Shown here: positions 1 to 16,800 of the stretch, piece by piece
Layout of the letters: the number at the start of each line of letters is the position of its first letter
Position numbering within the stretch: position 1 is the stretch's first letter
Assembly (NCBI RefSeq): GCF_964204865.1
Contig: NC_135258.1
Coordinates: 9,353,001 to 9,417,000, forward strand
Source: Styela clava
Taxonomy: Eukaryota > Chordata > Ascidiacea > Stolidobranchia > Styelidae
DNA length: 64,000 nucleotides
Direction of reading: 5' to 3'
Program-made: the position numbers and the translations under genes
Notes under the pieces: model-generated
The model's input: only the letters and a program-made list of their open reading frames with translations
Databases searched by the model: none
What the model was told of the DNA's origin: nothing

Positions 1-1210
1 TAATTTTACAAATATCAAAAAGGGATTTATACCAAAAAAAATTGACCAAATTTTTTTAGTGTAGTGAAATAAAAAAAAAGATTGAAGCCAGGGATATCCA
101 AAACTAATCGAATATTCAAATTCATACAACGTTCAGTACATTCGATATGGAAAACCTTTTCGTTTAAGGATAACTTACCGTAACATTCTTAATTAAAAAA
201 GTAGGGCTTTTGAGCCGCCAGACAAGCGGATCTAAAGGTACATATCTCAACTGATACCAAACAGAGAGAAAACAATGGCCTTGGGTCTTTATATTTATGT
301 AATTTTAGATATGACCAACATGAAGATATAGTGAATTATGTAATTTTCCCCATTACCTTGCCCCCAATTTAGGAAGTATTCAATATCCCATATTCGGAAA
401 TATTTTCTCAGAATACTGAAATAATTGGTTTTGGCCATTCCTGATTGAAGCCATATTGAACTTTGACTCATTATTGACTATCCAACAAAAAGGGAGATTT
501 TAATAATATAAAAGAGAATTTTGATCTCTTGAATTATTAATGAAGATACTGATATACACATATCCTGATGTTCATTGGAAAATGTGGACTAAATCATACT
601 CAAGAAGGGCGTTCCTGGATAATCAAATTACTATTTTTCTTTATAAAATATTCCCCATTTGCATTTAAATTTATCAAATTTGTATATAGGACGAGGCAAT
701 ATCAAAACTATTTATATACCGGTACATACCTCGGTATACACTATGCAATTTTTAGTTGTGTAAATTTGAGAAAATCTTGTTTACTGTGTTTGTGTAAATG
801 ATAACTTGAAAGAAAAAACAAAGACCCATATTCAAATAGATCTATAATAAAAATATGTAAATAATTATGCAATGATTCAAAATTGAATTTCTTGTTTATA
901 GTGAACTTAGTCAAAATGGTGGTAAAATAATTATAGATGCACCATAAAAAATTTTAATCACGACAGTGTTCACAGCTGCAAATCAAATATAATATATTTG
1001 GAAAGGATGACAAAAACTATTTTATTCCAATTGTGGAATTCAAAATGCGGAAACGAAAAATTCTTATCAGAAGAATATTTTGAAATATAAAAATATTAAA
1101 TTGCAATGAAATACAAATTTTTTTCCGATACCAAATTAAAAAAATTACATTTTTAGAAAATAATTTTATCATCCCAACCAGTATTTAAAATTTAGGTATT
1201 TATAATTATT
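1..1210. other. 3' flank of the ceramidase gene, no gene seen
   Basis: AT-rich sequence downstream of the ceramidase stop. Apart from a poly(A) signal at 1021-1026 I see no coding exon, RNA gene or recognisable repeat. The longest open frame, at 568-801 (+), has no family resemblance and is unlikely to be a gene. Confidence 0.6.
1021..1026 (-). terminator. Poly(A) signal for the ceramidase gene
   Basis: AATAAA on the minus strand, 185 nt after the ceramidase stop codon. It is the first canonical hexamer I see there. Use of the site is inferred. Confidence 0.5.
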
Positions 1211-4102
1211 CTATGAAACAATAAAGGTCCTTGATTGTCCAGAGTATTCCTGAATACCATAGAGTAACGATTTATAAAATCCATGATGGCAGATTCTATA
1301 TATACCCGGTGACGTAGTCTCGTCTGTAGCCCATAATATAGTAACTTCGCTCGTTGCATACATTGTAGAAGTCCTTTTCCAAATAAATTTTGTCTCCCAA
1401 TCTGCGTCAGTGTGAATTGTTTTCCAAGATCCGTTATGCTGTCTTTTTTGTACAAGTAAGAATGTATTATTATCTTGTCTTGCAACCAGGCTACTTCTTG
1501 GATTTCCTGCTACGAAAGAGACTGATACTTCTTCACCAATGGTGTAATTATCTTTCGTATTTTCTATAACATCTCCAAAACTGGAAAGGTATGACATATC
1601 CACAATCACTGGTGTCTGGAATTGGAGTAATTTTGACTTGAGGTTGGTTGGGTGGCAATTACTTTTAATTGGGGCGTTTTTAGCAAGAGATTTTGCCAAT
1701 TTTTGATATTGTTGTATGTACGCTCTTGCTGTATATGGACCATAAATTGTTGAGGCACCTTCATAACGCTGTACCTGATATTCCTCGAAAGTTGTGATGT
1801 AATCGGAATATGTGTTTGCCAATCCTGCAATTACAGCAGTGTACTTGCTTTTAGGATCAATTTCCTTTAATGTCTCAATCACCCCATTTTGAAGTCTCCG
1901 ACCAGTCATAGTTGAAAACTCACCGGGAAGCGCCAAAATCAATAATTGACCGATTTGAAAAATTTGGGTGTCAACAATTTCAGGCTGCCAGTCATACGGG
2001 CTTTTCATTTCTCCGGTGTCTAAGAGTATTGGTTTTGGTGCATGGCATCTTATTTGCTCAGGAGAAGGGGAATGGAGGAAATTACGGACAGTGTGCCAAA
2101 ACTTGTTACCTGCTGTATCTCCTTGTTTAAAGTCAAATCCACCAGGGCCGTCTGTGGTACCTGCTGCGAAGCTGAAACCCATCGCAGGTTTGCACGTCCG
2201 AACCTTTGTGGTTGAATTTAAAACGACTTCATATTTAGTCATGTCGACATATTGATGAATAAATTTTACCGGTCCTGTAACAACATCCTTTGCATTCTCA
2301 AAAAGCTCTTTTGCTTTTTTGAACTGATTATTTCCAATAATTTTCGTACTCTCGAACATGTCTTTTCCTGGTCCAGAAGCAATACAATTCTGTACTTGTC
2401 CATTGCAGGTGCTATGAATGTTGTCACATGCTTTTCCTGTGTCCACACAATGGGGACCTTTTGTATTTGGGGAGACATCACCCTCATTGCTTTGAGCGAA
2501 TGCTGCAACAAAGTTTCCACGACCAGGAAGGGCTTCAGGATTCATGTATTTTTCAAAAAGCTGTTCAGCGTATCCTTTATTGTCACCACTAATGAGGGTG
2601 TTAGTGTTATTCATGCTTGTACAATGTACTGGAAACCAGTTGATCATTCCTATAGCTTGATCTTTCTCATTCATAAATTTCAATAATGTCATTTCAGTAT
2701 CAACATCATGTTTATACTTTGCTTTTTCTTCCTCTGGGTTGTTAAGATAAGCCATTGGGCTTCTGTTAATACTTGAACCAACGAGTTCGCCCATATTCAT
2801 AAGTATATATCCAGGTTGCGTTGAATTATGCGCTCTCTGTATACTTTTGACTATGCCATTGACCATTGCAACTAAAGTTTCATCTACATAACCCCAGGAT
2901 GTTACTTGGAAAAGTACATCTTGCAAGAAACCTGCAGGTGCTGAATGAGTGTGTGTTCCACTGATACATAAGTTTTCAGCCGTGTACAAATTTCCATATA
3001 AAGATTTCAAAGCTTTGAGGACCTCTAATTTGACGAGAGTGGAAGCCATACAAGCATCAATGTTGATGAACGCTGTTCGAACTTTTGTCTTACGATCCTC
3101 AACTATGAAGGCACGAGCATATTGACGTAAATGAATACCCCCTGCTCTTTGGGTAGATTTGGCATAACCCATTAAATTTACATCAGCAGCTGGGCCAGTC
3201 ATGTCAGCTCTGCCGACTCCGATCAAGTATTCAGACTTAACAATTTCGGATTTCTTCCCGTCCTCCCCCGTTTCTTTATCTTTATTTGTGACATCCGAAT
3301 TGAACGCACGAGAACTCGGCATAATTAATGTAAATGATTGATTTGCAGTAGTATTGTTTGAAGAAAGTGTGGTGTTCATGGGAAATAAGGACATGTCTTT
3401 CGCCAGAAATATTGCGCTAAGATTTTGGCCATTCCCATTATTTAAAGCTTTGTCTAACCATTCTGGATCAACATCTTCATTCGTCTTACTGCTGTTGCCA
3501 TTTAGCACAATTGCAAGAACTATGAAAAACGCCAACCACATTAAAAACCCAATAAGAATTAATATCTCACATCTTCGACGCCTTCCAAGATGCATTAACC
3601 AATTTTTATAGCCAAATGAAGAATCTTCCATTTCTCCATGATGAGCAGATTCATGGGGCCCAAACTCAGAACGAAAAATTGCACTGAGTGGAATGCACCC
3701 AGTATTCGTATTATTGACTCTATTTCTTTTACTTCTGGATGGAATATTTTTAAATATAACATCAGGGCTTGGCACAGGAATATAAACTTCAGCATTTCCA
3801 TTTTCTGAAGCTGTTACTTCACTTTCATAAATCGATTCTACTGCGGCAATGGAAGCACAAGACAATGCTCTAAGAGGATGATCTTCATAATCAGATTCAA
3901 CATTATTGTCAAAACTTGTTGAAGACCGTGAAACTGTATCTTCATTCCCTGCTTCATTCAGAAGAGAGGAAGATTCAGAAACTTCATAGACAATATTTGT
4001 CTCAGATTCTGAACATGTTTCATCTCCTGATTTACAGTGATGTTTAGCATCACTAACAATCTCAATTGAATGACAGCCATCTTCCATTTCTTCCTTAACC
4101 AT
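1211..4102 (-). CDS. ASAH2: Neutral ceramidase, type II membrane form, single exon
   Basis: Neutral ceramidase hydrolyses ceramide to sphingosine and fatty acid at the cell surface or outside the cell. The 963-residue frame is uninterrupted. Residues 1-177 form an acidic, Ser-rich cytoplasmic tail. A basic RRRR patch and a hydrophobic anchor (about 178-200) follow, then an Asn/Thr/Ser-rich stalk. The catalytic domain runs from about 292. It shows the zinc-site motif SGTHTHSAPAG (381-391), the conserved GDVSPN hexapeptide with nucleophile Ser544, the PGEFSTMTGR segment that carries a metal-binding Glu in the family, and a C-terminal Ig-like domain ending at the stop. The start codon is the first ATG, 3 nt after a possible splice acceptor (AG at 4106-4107). 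The tail is much longer than the short tail of vertebrate ASAH2 and carries an ExxxLL dileucine pattern (E43-L48). Identity is secure. Absence of coding introns is unusual for this family. Confidence 0.95.
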   Translation of the reverse strand: MVKEEMEDGCHSIEIVSDAKHHCKSGDETCSESETNIVYEVSESSSLLNEAGNEDTVSRSSTSFDNNVESDYEDHPLRALSCASIAAVESIYESEVTASENGNAEVYIPVPSPDVIFKNIPSRSKRNRVNNTNTGCIPLSAIFRSEFGPHESAHHGEMEDSSFGYKNWLMHLGRRRRCEILILIGFLMWLAFFIVLAIVLNGNSSKTNEDVDPEWLDKALNNGNGQNLSAIFLAKDMSLFPMNTTLSSNNTTANQSFTLIMPSSRAFNSDVTNKDKETGEDGKKSEIVKSEYLIGVGRADMTGPAADVNLMGYAKSTQRAGGIHLRQYARAFIVEDRKTKVRTAFINIDACMASTLVKLEVLKALKSLYGNLYTAENLCISGTHTHSAPAGFLQDVLFQVTSWGYVDETLVAMVNGIVKSIQRAHNSTQPGYILMNMGELVGSSINRSPMAYLNNPEEEKAKYKHDVDTEMTLLKFMNEKDQAIGMINWFPVHCTSMNNTNTLISGDNKGYAEQLFEKYMNPEALPGRGNFVAAFAQSNEGDVSPNTKGPHCVDTGKACDNIHSTCNGQVQNCIASGPGKDMFESTKIIGNNQFKKAKELFENAKDVVTGPVKFIHQYVDMTKYEVVLNSTTKVRTCKPAMGFSFAAGTTDGPGGFDFKQGDTAGNKFWHTVRNFLHSPSPEQIRCHAPKPILLDTGEMKSPYDWQPEIVDTQIFQIGQLLILALPGEFSTMTGRRLQNGVIETLKEIDPKSKYTAVIAGLANTYSDYITTFEEYQVQRYEGASTIYGPYTARAYIQQYQKLAKSLAKNAPIKSNCHPTNLKSKLLQFQTPVIVDMSYLSSFGDVIENTKDNYTIGEEVSVSFVAGNPRSSLVARQDNNTFLLVQKRQHNGSWKTIHTDADWETKFIWKRTSTMYATSEVTILWATDETTSPGIYRICHHGFYKSLLYGIQEYSGQSRTFIVS

Positions 4103-4549
4103 GACCTAAGTTTATAACCCTAACCAGTCTCAAAAATACGATATACTGTAATAGAAGTTTTGCATTTTATATACTTTTCAAGTCAAGAGGCCTTTGCGAA
4201 TATATATTGAATATAACTTGAATTAACATGCGGAACAAAATATCATTTGTGCTTAGAAACATAAAATAGGATTAATATAGTTATCATGTACTCATGGGGA
4301 GGAAAAAAGACGATTAGGCAGCTAAATCATATGGCAAACCAAGATTTCTTTATCACAAACATCTCCAACACTAACAAATATTTAACACAATACAGCTTTA
4401 TTAAAAAGCAGAAAGATGGTAGAGCACAATAACCAACACATATACGGAAATCCAATATTTAAACATGTTCAGATGTTTGAGAATAGATATATTCAAATTG
4501 TTGGTTTTCACATTACAAGAATAACCCCCACGTTAAAATACATCGATTA

Positions 4550-5383
4550 GGGTGGCTTAGCCACTTTGTGGCCACGACCTATTTGCGGCTTCAACTTCAT
4601 CGATTAAATTAATGAAGAAAAAACTAACGAACCAAACTGCGACAATATTTTTCACATGTTGTATTCCACTTATCAATCGTAGCTCTGCGAAATTACACTA
4701 AAATGCGGCCACAAACAAAAAAGTTACGACCGAAAACCCGCCGAAGAAAAAAAACAGACCATTTTTTCATTTCGCAAACTACCCATCGTCTCTTCAAAAA
4801 AGCTTGAAAATCCATACAAATAAAAGAGATAAAAAGATGAAACTTGGCAGGTGGGTAGAGTTGTGTTTCTTTTAACCATCTTTAAAGTTTCGCGTTTCTA
4901 CATTTAAAGGAGGGGGAATAGGGGGTGCGCATTTCCAATACGGTGATAATATCTTTGTCGACCAATTTGCGACCACCGTGTTTTTGTCTGTTTGATTGCT
5001 GTGATGCAGTGCTTTGTTTATAATTTAACGAGTTTTGTTTGAATAACCGTGTTCTTAAAATATATATCGGTCAAAAATGCAATTAGAAGCCCAATTTTTT
5101 CACGCATGGCTGCGTATGTTCTAGTCTTGACGCAGCAGAAACGATGTTCAAGGCTTTAAATCCGTGGTCGCACACTGATCGTTTGGTCACAAATTCGTCT
5201 TCCGAGTGTCGTACTTTGGTGGTTTGTATAGGTTTAACCCCTGGTCGTAGACAGTTAATTCGAGGTTTAGCGTGTAGAATAAATGCCAATGCATCTACGG
5301 TGAAAAAAGTAACGGTTTAGGAATATTGGTTTTTGTTATATAGCGGTTTGAATGAAATCGTCCGCAGACTGGCTACACCACCC
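4550..5383. mobile_element. TIR element, about 830 bp, possible TA target site
   Basis: The ends are inverted copies: GGGTGGCTTAGCCA on the left and GGGTGGTGTAGCCA read inward from the right. Each end is flanked by TA. The interior is GC-richer than its surroundings and has no long open frame. It is non-autonomous. The superfamily is unclear: a TA duplication fits Tc1/mariner or a PIF-like element, and no 8-bp duplication is visible. Confidence 0.55.
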
Positions 5384-6460
5384 TATAATAGTGAGTGGAC
5401 ACCCCTCCTTCACAAGATAGTCTGGGCCTCCATATCAGCAAACCGTCACAATAAACTAAAATCAAGTACAATTTAAAACGTCATTGGATTCCTCAGGAAA
5501 AAATAAACCGATTCACTGAAGGAAAAAATTTTTACCGTAGCATTCGAGAGAGCAACAAAACACAAAAAGACTACTGTAATAACTGAATAAAGAGAATTCA
5601 AAATATTTCCATTTGAAAAGATATGATTCTGCGCAGTTAGCATTTAGTGATAGGGCCATTTTCAGGCTTATTCAACATTAATCAACTGATTAAACTGATT
5701 AACCAAAACAATCCGATTTCTGATTTTGAATTTTCAGCCTCATAATAGTCAATCTCCACGAATATGTCAAAATTCTTCTCTTGTATGATAACCCTAACTA
5801 TATTCTCACTTCACTATTAGAAAATATTTTTTCAAAAGGTATCATTTTTTCTAAATCAGTAAATCAAGTTCTGCTGTAGGCTATCGTAAGGTACTCTGGT
5901 GAATTCCTGAGTGGTTTGAATACCGTACTAAGTTAAATCCTCCACAAGCATAGAATTAGTCAAAAAACGCTATGACCAGATTGGCCGACTGAACCCCATG
6001 CCTCACAGATGACTTAATCTAACTGCAGTGATCGTAAGTCATTTTGAATCAGAAAACCGGCCGGCACCATTCTGGGAGAAATTCCTCTCGCTGGAGTTTT
6101 GGGGGTGTGGCCTGATGGCGTGACACTGACATGTTGCTCGGAGTAGGCTACGATCATTGAGGTGTATATGGCTACGATACATCTGCTTCAACGCTCAGCA
6201 GTAGGGCTGGGAAATAATGACGAAAATGGTAATAATCATCTTACTACTGTGCATTTTTTGTAAAAATGATTAGTTCATCACTAATTAATTCAATTGGTAA
6301 TCGCCCAGAAAATGTAGTAAAGAAATAATTGAGGTGGTGCTGAATATGAAAATTTTACATTCCAGTCAGAAAATAATTTTCACAATTTATTGCAAGGGCG
6401 TATTTCGCGTATATTCAATGTCATGCAACAAGTGTACATTCCTTCGCCAGGATATTAGCA

Positions 6461-7694
6461 TTAGAGATGTACCGATACCACTTTTGTCGCCGATACCCAT
6501 ACCAGCTAAAAACGCCGATACTACAAAAAGGCCGATATTCCGATACCGATACTATGTAATTATTACTTAATTAGGTGTGCTGTGTAGGGCAGACGGGTTA
6601 AACCAATGGTCTTTGAGCGTTGTTCATAGTACACATTATTTCCGATCGAGAAAAAAGATATATCACATAATATGAAATTAATGTTTGGTATTCATATGCT
6701 TTAACCAATGACATTGTTAATGTTTAATGTCATTGCTTTAACTGATTAAGATACATTGTACAGTAACGCTAGTAATCTCGGTGTTCAATTAGAAACTCAT
6801 CAGCCGGGATGTTCAGTTTAAATTTATTGTTAATATCGCGACTTTCGAATATCGTTATTTGTGTTTAAAAGAATATCAAATATCACCCACACATTCTAGC
6901 GCCGCCGCCCTATGTTCAAATTAAAAACATTTACAAATATTTTATTTCGTGGCTAATCGTAATCGTCGACGCAATAAGTCAAAGCCAACATGAAAGAATA
7001 TCAATCGGCACCGACAAAAAGAAGGCCTACCTATAGCCGTCGTGGATGTTTTTTTACTTAATACTATTTTAGTATTTTATAATATTTTACAATTGCTATC
7101 AGATATTTTGAGACAGTCTAGTCTAGGGCTAGGCGGTCATGTCAATATATCTATAAAGAAATTGTGTAGTTGAACAAAATTGAAATTAATACCTACGTGG
7201 AGGGATAATTGTGTCGGAATTTAGTTTATCGATGTCGACGGACTAAATGACACTCGTACTTGACGACAAACAGTCAGATTTTATACCCGTGCCAAAAGTC
7301 TATGTGCCGTTAATAAGGACCCCAATTCCACTGTATGATTTAAAACTGGGCGCCCAGTTGGTTATTGTTATGTGCTGTGTTTATATATTTCTTTATACTT
7401 ACTATGTAATATTGAAAATGTCAGTATAAAAATTTGATAGCGAAAATAGCCAAATTAGTTGAGCTCGTTTGGCTGATAAATAGCTAAAAACACGCGAATC
7501 CTATTCTCTCGCGGGGGTGGGGACATGTATGGCTCATAGCTCACGATCTCTCCAGACAAAAAATAAATTAAAAAGTAGTATTCCAACTTATCTTTTAAAA
7601 CATTCTGGACCATATCAAAAAGGTAAATATATCGGAAATATCGGCCCTAATCTAACCGATACCAAAAAAATGGCCGACACCTATACATCTCTAG
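6461..7694. mobile_element. Degraded hAT-like element, about 1.2 kb
   Basis: The left end starts TTAGAGATGTACCGATACC. The right end, read inward, starts CTAGAGATGTATAGGTGTC. Both are followed by CGATA-rich subterminal sequence. The flanks are TATTAGCA (6453-6460) and TATTGTCA (7695-7702), an 8-bp target duplication with two mismatches. No transposase frame is visible. Confidence 0.6.
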
Positions 7695-8874
7695 TATTGT
7701 CATGTGGCATGAAAAGTAGAAAATGTCTTAAATGATTCTGATTGCTGATAATGATTTATTATTTGCCTTTTCATCATTTAAGCGGGAAACAGAATCACAT
7801 CCCAGGATGTCATTAGATATGTTTAGTGTGTATTTTTCCAAAGGTATTGATTGATTTAGGCGATTAAGCAGATGAAGTTGACGATTTCTTAACAAATGAA
7901 ATATTTGACATGTTCGAATCGTAATGTCGATGGAGAAATCTGCATTTGAGAAACAGATTTTTGAATTCATTGATTATAGGAATTTCAAGCACTTACTTTG
8001 CTTGCAGGAAGTAGCGCTTGCTCTTTCCTTATTTTTCATCACCCACCTCGTGTTGTCTGCGTTTTTTGGCTCATCCCCGTCGAACTTATTTGTGCTCCCC
8101 CTCTGAATTTCATGCCTACTTCGGGAGAGGGGCCTTCACCCTGATTTCTGCTCGATATTCCTTACGCACTTTTTTTGATTTGGGTAATTCTCCCTTGTTT
8201 TGGCTTTTTTACTCACCTTTTGGGACATCAACTCAACCGCTCGCCCATATCCACAATCTTTATGATTACATTTTATGGTTTTTGCTTATCTCTTTCAGAA
8301 ACTATTGTCTTTCGGGATGCGAACTTTGGCCTGTCCATTTTTCAACAGCTTAAATAACTTCTGTTGCAAGACTGCTAATGGCGAGAACTAATTAAGATAT
8401 CAGGATAGTACTTGATGACAAAATCGTATTAAAACAAACGCTTCGTTGAACAATTTATCGAGCTGTCTTGAGAAGGTGACCCGTTTTGGCGAGTTCGACT
8501 AAAGATATCTAAATTTTAATGTAATAGCGCAATATCTATTATAGTCTTTATCGCTATTCTTCTGTTCTACTCATATTTATAGTGCACCCGTTCCGCCATA
8601 AAGCAATTTTATTCTTTGTCTTCAAGTTTCTATGCCGTAGCAATATTAACTCGTGCGGGAATAGATGAACAATATATAAACAGAATCTGGAAGATAGGCT
8701 ACCGCATAATTCTTCGAAAAGGTACGGATGCAAATAGGGGTTCACTACGACATCGTTGGGACTATTAGATTCGGCATTCCTCATTACACAATTATGTTAG
8801 TTCTTGGATGATCAGCATTTTTGTTCATAAAGATTTAAAGCCGGATATGATAATCACAGTAAGTCACGACAACC

Positions 8875-8880
8875 TTTATT
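8875..8880 (-). terminator. Poly(A) signal for the kringle protease
   Basis: AATAAA on the minus strand, 111 nt after the protease stop codon. Confidence 0.5.
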
Positions 8881-8990
8881 TTCTTGTTAATGATATACCT
8901 AATTACATTGAGATAGAACATAAATGTATACATAAACGTATTTTGGATTGTTAATCGACGATTCAAAAGTCATCGTATTCTCATGAATGG

Positions 8991-13295
<4,305 letters not shown>

Positions 13296-13888
13296 TTTTT
13301 TTAACATCACTTTCGCAGCAGTATGACTTTATCTCTCCTGGATACTTTGTTTAGTTATTGAAATCCGTGTGCATTGCTAACATAATTCGATATCCTGACA
13401 TGTGTATGTGATTCATTGAACACGAACATAAAGCAGTTCGCTAAAGAGACGCGATTTCACAGATTTGTCCAAAGGCAAGTAGTAAGCCTACCCCGGAAGT
13501 CTGTTACTATCAAGAATTTATTTATCCCCCGGGATAAATATGTAAATCCTATGTACATTCATATATAATCAGATATGTATTATCAATGAATGCTCTTATG
13601 TAGAATTGTGTAGATGCATCGACTATTTTTTTACGTCTTTTAATAATAATGGAAGCGTCGTAAAATCGAACACGGTTTAGCAAGCCCTATCACGGATGCT
13701 CAAAATGCGGTCACTCCTCTTATTTGTCAACAGGATATGATACGATACGATTTACAACGGGGTCGACGTGTGACTTTTTGGTTGTGGCTCGCCGCGGGCT
13801 ATTTGATGACACGCTCAACAGCTCTACTAGCTCTGTCGCTTGAATTTAAATTGTAATAGTATACAGACTAAAAGTAATTTGTGCACCG
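13296..13888. promoter_or_regulatory. Shared divergent 5' region, protease and SLC35A2
   Basis: Only 593 bp separate the two start codons, which point away from each other, so both promoters must lie here or be further split by untranslated exons. A locally GC-richer stretch lies at about 13660-13820 near the SLC35A2 side. I see no clear TATA box or factor site. AG dinucleotides just before the SLC35A2 ATG could be acceptors for a 5' exon or spliced leader. Confidence 0.4.
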
Positions 13889-16800
13889 ATGACTTCTACG
13901 GAAGACACCAACTTGGAAGAGAAGATGTCGGCACCAGCATGGAAGCAGAAGCTTTTTGGTAAGTCAGGAGGTGAATTTTCTAATTTTGCAGTTTTGGTTC
14001 CGTTGCAGCGCTGGTATTATGGCCATCAAGAATGACATTGGTGACACATAACACAGTAACATGAATTGTTTATTGATGCATTTATTGAATTTAACAATTT
14101 AAAAGTATTTACATTTTGTCGTTTTGCTCAAATTACAACCATTTCAGACAAGGCAATACTGAATATACAAAAACATCGATGCCTGAATACTATGCAGCAC
14201 TACTTATCTATATTGTACCAATCTCAATCTTCCCGCAATACAGTAACAACTCTGTAACAACATATTCTATTGCGGTACAGTATTCGGTATCAAAGCCAAA
14301 ATACCGAAAATAGGACAATCTGTCAATTGAATGACATTTTCAGATCCAGTTGTCTAGTGGGTTTAGCCTAACCACCACCAGACAGCCACACTACGTCATC
14401 CAAAAGTTACGCCACTACGTCCTCACAATCATGTTATAGTATAGCTAGTCAAAGTAAAACTTTGATCGCCTGAAATAGCATCTGTGCCAACGATAACAAA
14501 CTAACGCCAGCGATCTCTCTCGTATCGAGATAGTTATGAAGAGAAAACGAGTGAAATAGCTTGCTCGACTACGAGTAATCGCCTGCGCTTTTCGGACGAT
14601 CATCCGTATTTTTTGGTGGGCCTTATTACGTCACTGTGACGCTGTAGTGGCGTGATTTTTGAATGACGTAGCCAGGTGGGTTTGGGAATGACATATGCAA
14701 AAATTGTTACACCACGCCCACTAGAATTTATTGTGGGTAGTTACTAAACTATACGAGACCCAATATTTCTTAATACAGTAATATGGCTCGAATACAAGCT
14801 TGCAAGCAAGCCATACGAAATCTGACTATGTCAAGTCATTTGATTGCAATCGAGCTTAGCATATCAGTCTAACAGGGGGATATACCTCTATATGCAAGCC
14901 ATTATTTTTTCCAATGTAAGCACTGTAGCACGATACATATTCAAGATAGGAGAAAAATTTTATTCAGTCAACCAGTTTTTGTTTTATATGCATGGGCTTG
15001 GTGGTCACGGGACCAGGGGCTACGGGAACCAGCCTATGAAGACTAGGAGTCCAGCAACCCTCTCGCAGATAACTATCCCCCATGGCATTTAGGCTGCCAA
15101 ACTCTTGCAGGGTAATCAGAGGTGTGGTGGTAAGGATGTTCATAATGCCACGATGTGCCAACTGCTGGGTACTCCCGAAGTATGTGAACCAAGATGGCGG
15201 ACACCGGAACGTAGTATGTTTACCAGGTTAGGGTTAGGCCATAATTTTAGGGACAACTACAATGGAAGTCATTTGGCTAGTCCCCGAACTCGTAATAGAA
15301 CTAAACTAAGGAAAATTGGCATAAAATTATGTCCTAACCTGGTACACCACTACGTTCCGTTGTGCGGCATCTTGGTTCACATATTTCGGGGGTACCAACT
15401 GCTGAGCCCAAAACAGGCTTGCATGTCAGATGCGGCAACGCAATTATAATACCTGCTGTTTCAGATTGTCTTCCAGTATGATATGTACCGGTATGTAGAC
15501 TTGAGAAATATCGAAATATCATAGATTTAACTTATTTTTTATTACAGACAATATGAAATATGTTTCACTTGTGTTCTTGGTTGTACAAAATGCAACTGTT
15601 ATTCTTTGCATGAGGTATGCTCGTACAAGAGACAAAGAGCAATTTTTTGCAGCAAGTGCTGTAGTCATGTCAGAAATTATAAAATTTCTGGTCTGTTGTG
15701 GGATTGTCCTTGTCCAAGTTTCAGGTATGTGAATATTTTATTTATCCAATGAATCCAGTGAATATTTATTTTTTATCGCAGTTCCAAACAGGGCCATGTA
15801 CAAGCCCCCACTGATATCTAACGGTATACAATGATCTCTCTCATTCATCAGTAGGACCGGTAATTTGCCAGTTCGCTGCTAATTTAATTACACCATGGGT
15901 GAGGTGGTGGAATGAGATTTGAACCCAAGATGTGAAAGTGCGTTGCCAACACAGTTGAATCGAACACCAGGGAACCAGAACCTTTTTGGGCGAGAGAGCC
16001 ATAAAAAGTACATATTTTCAATTGCATTTCCGTGCGAGCCATAATAGCATTTCTTCACTTAATCAGACCTGAAATTTTACTCAAAAGTTAACACATACAA
16101 TGTCAATATACGTTTAATGTGACTTCTGATGCTGCATGTTGTCGCTGCGGGCCTGGAATGGCTGTTCACATGCAGCACAAGTTGAAATCTACGATACTCA
16201 TCTCCATTCTTTGGTTTAGGCATCCCCGTAGTATTTCAAAAACTAGTTTTGCTAGTCGATCTAAATATGAGAAGTACTGTATCTAGTACGTACAAACAGA
16301 AGAAAAGCTTTTCTCTATTGCTCTGCGACTCGCTATCGCTTTGTGATGTCACAAAATATGTTTCAGAATCCCCTAGTTTTGTCAAAATGCCTGTCTGGTA
16401 ATTATCTTACATAACATAGACATATGCACTTGGCGTGTTCTCTAACGTATTGGCAAATTTGGCTGTGAAAGAGTTTGAAATCTAGTAACAATTGTAAGCT
16501 TAGCCTTAGAATATTGGATTTTCTGGGAGCCATATGCCGTCACCAAAAGAGCCATTTATGGCTCCCAAGCCATGTGTTCCCGACCACTGCACTAGGCCAT
16601 TTCTCACAAGAGGGCCTTGTGATCTGAATAAATTTTAACAACATATTCAAAATACTCTTTACATAAACATATTATGTTAATTTTTGTCAATCTGCCATGG
16701 CTGTATTTTTCAACTTGAAATTAGATTTGACTCTGATATGGGCGAGTCTGATATACAAGCAATATTATGTCAAGATCAATATGACTTCAGTGGGCGAAGA

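Larger units (their letters stand above)
4103..8990. other. Intergenic, mostly transposon relics
   Basis: This is the upstream side of the ceramidase gene and the downstream side of the protease gene. It holds a TIR element at 4550-5383, a fragment resembling the 21.8 kb MITE near 6204, a degraded hAT-like element at 6461-7694 and the protease poly(A) signal. I see no coding signal in the remainder (5390-6200 and 7703-8870). Confidence 0.6.

Noticed and set aside
8018-8353. 111-codon plus-strand frame beside the protease 3' end
   Set aside because: No family, no neighbouring exon, composition like non-coding sequence.
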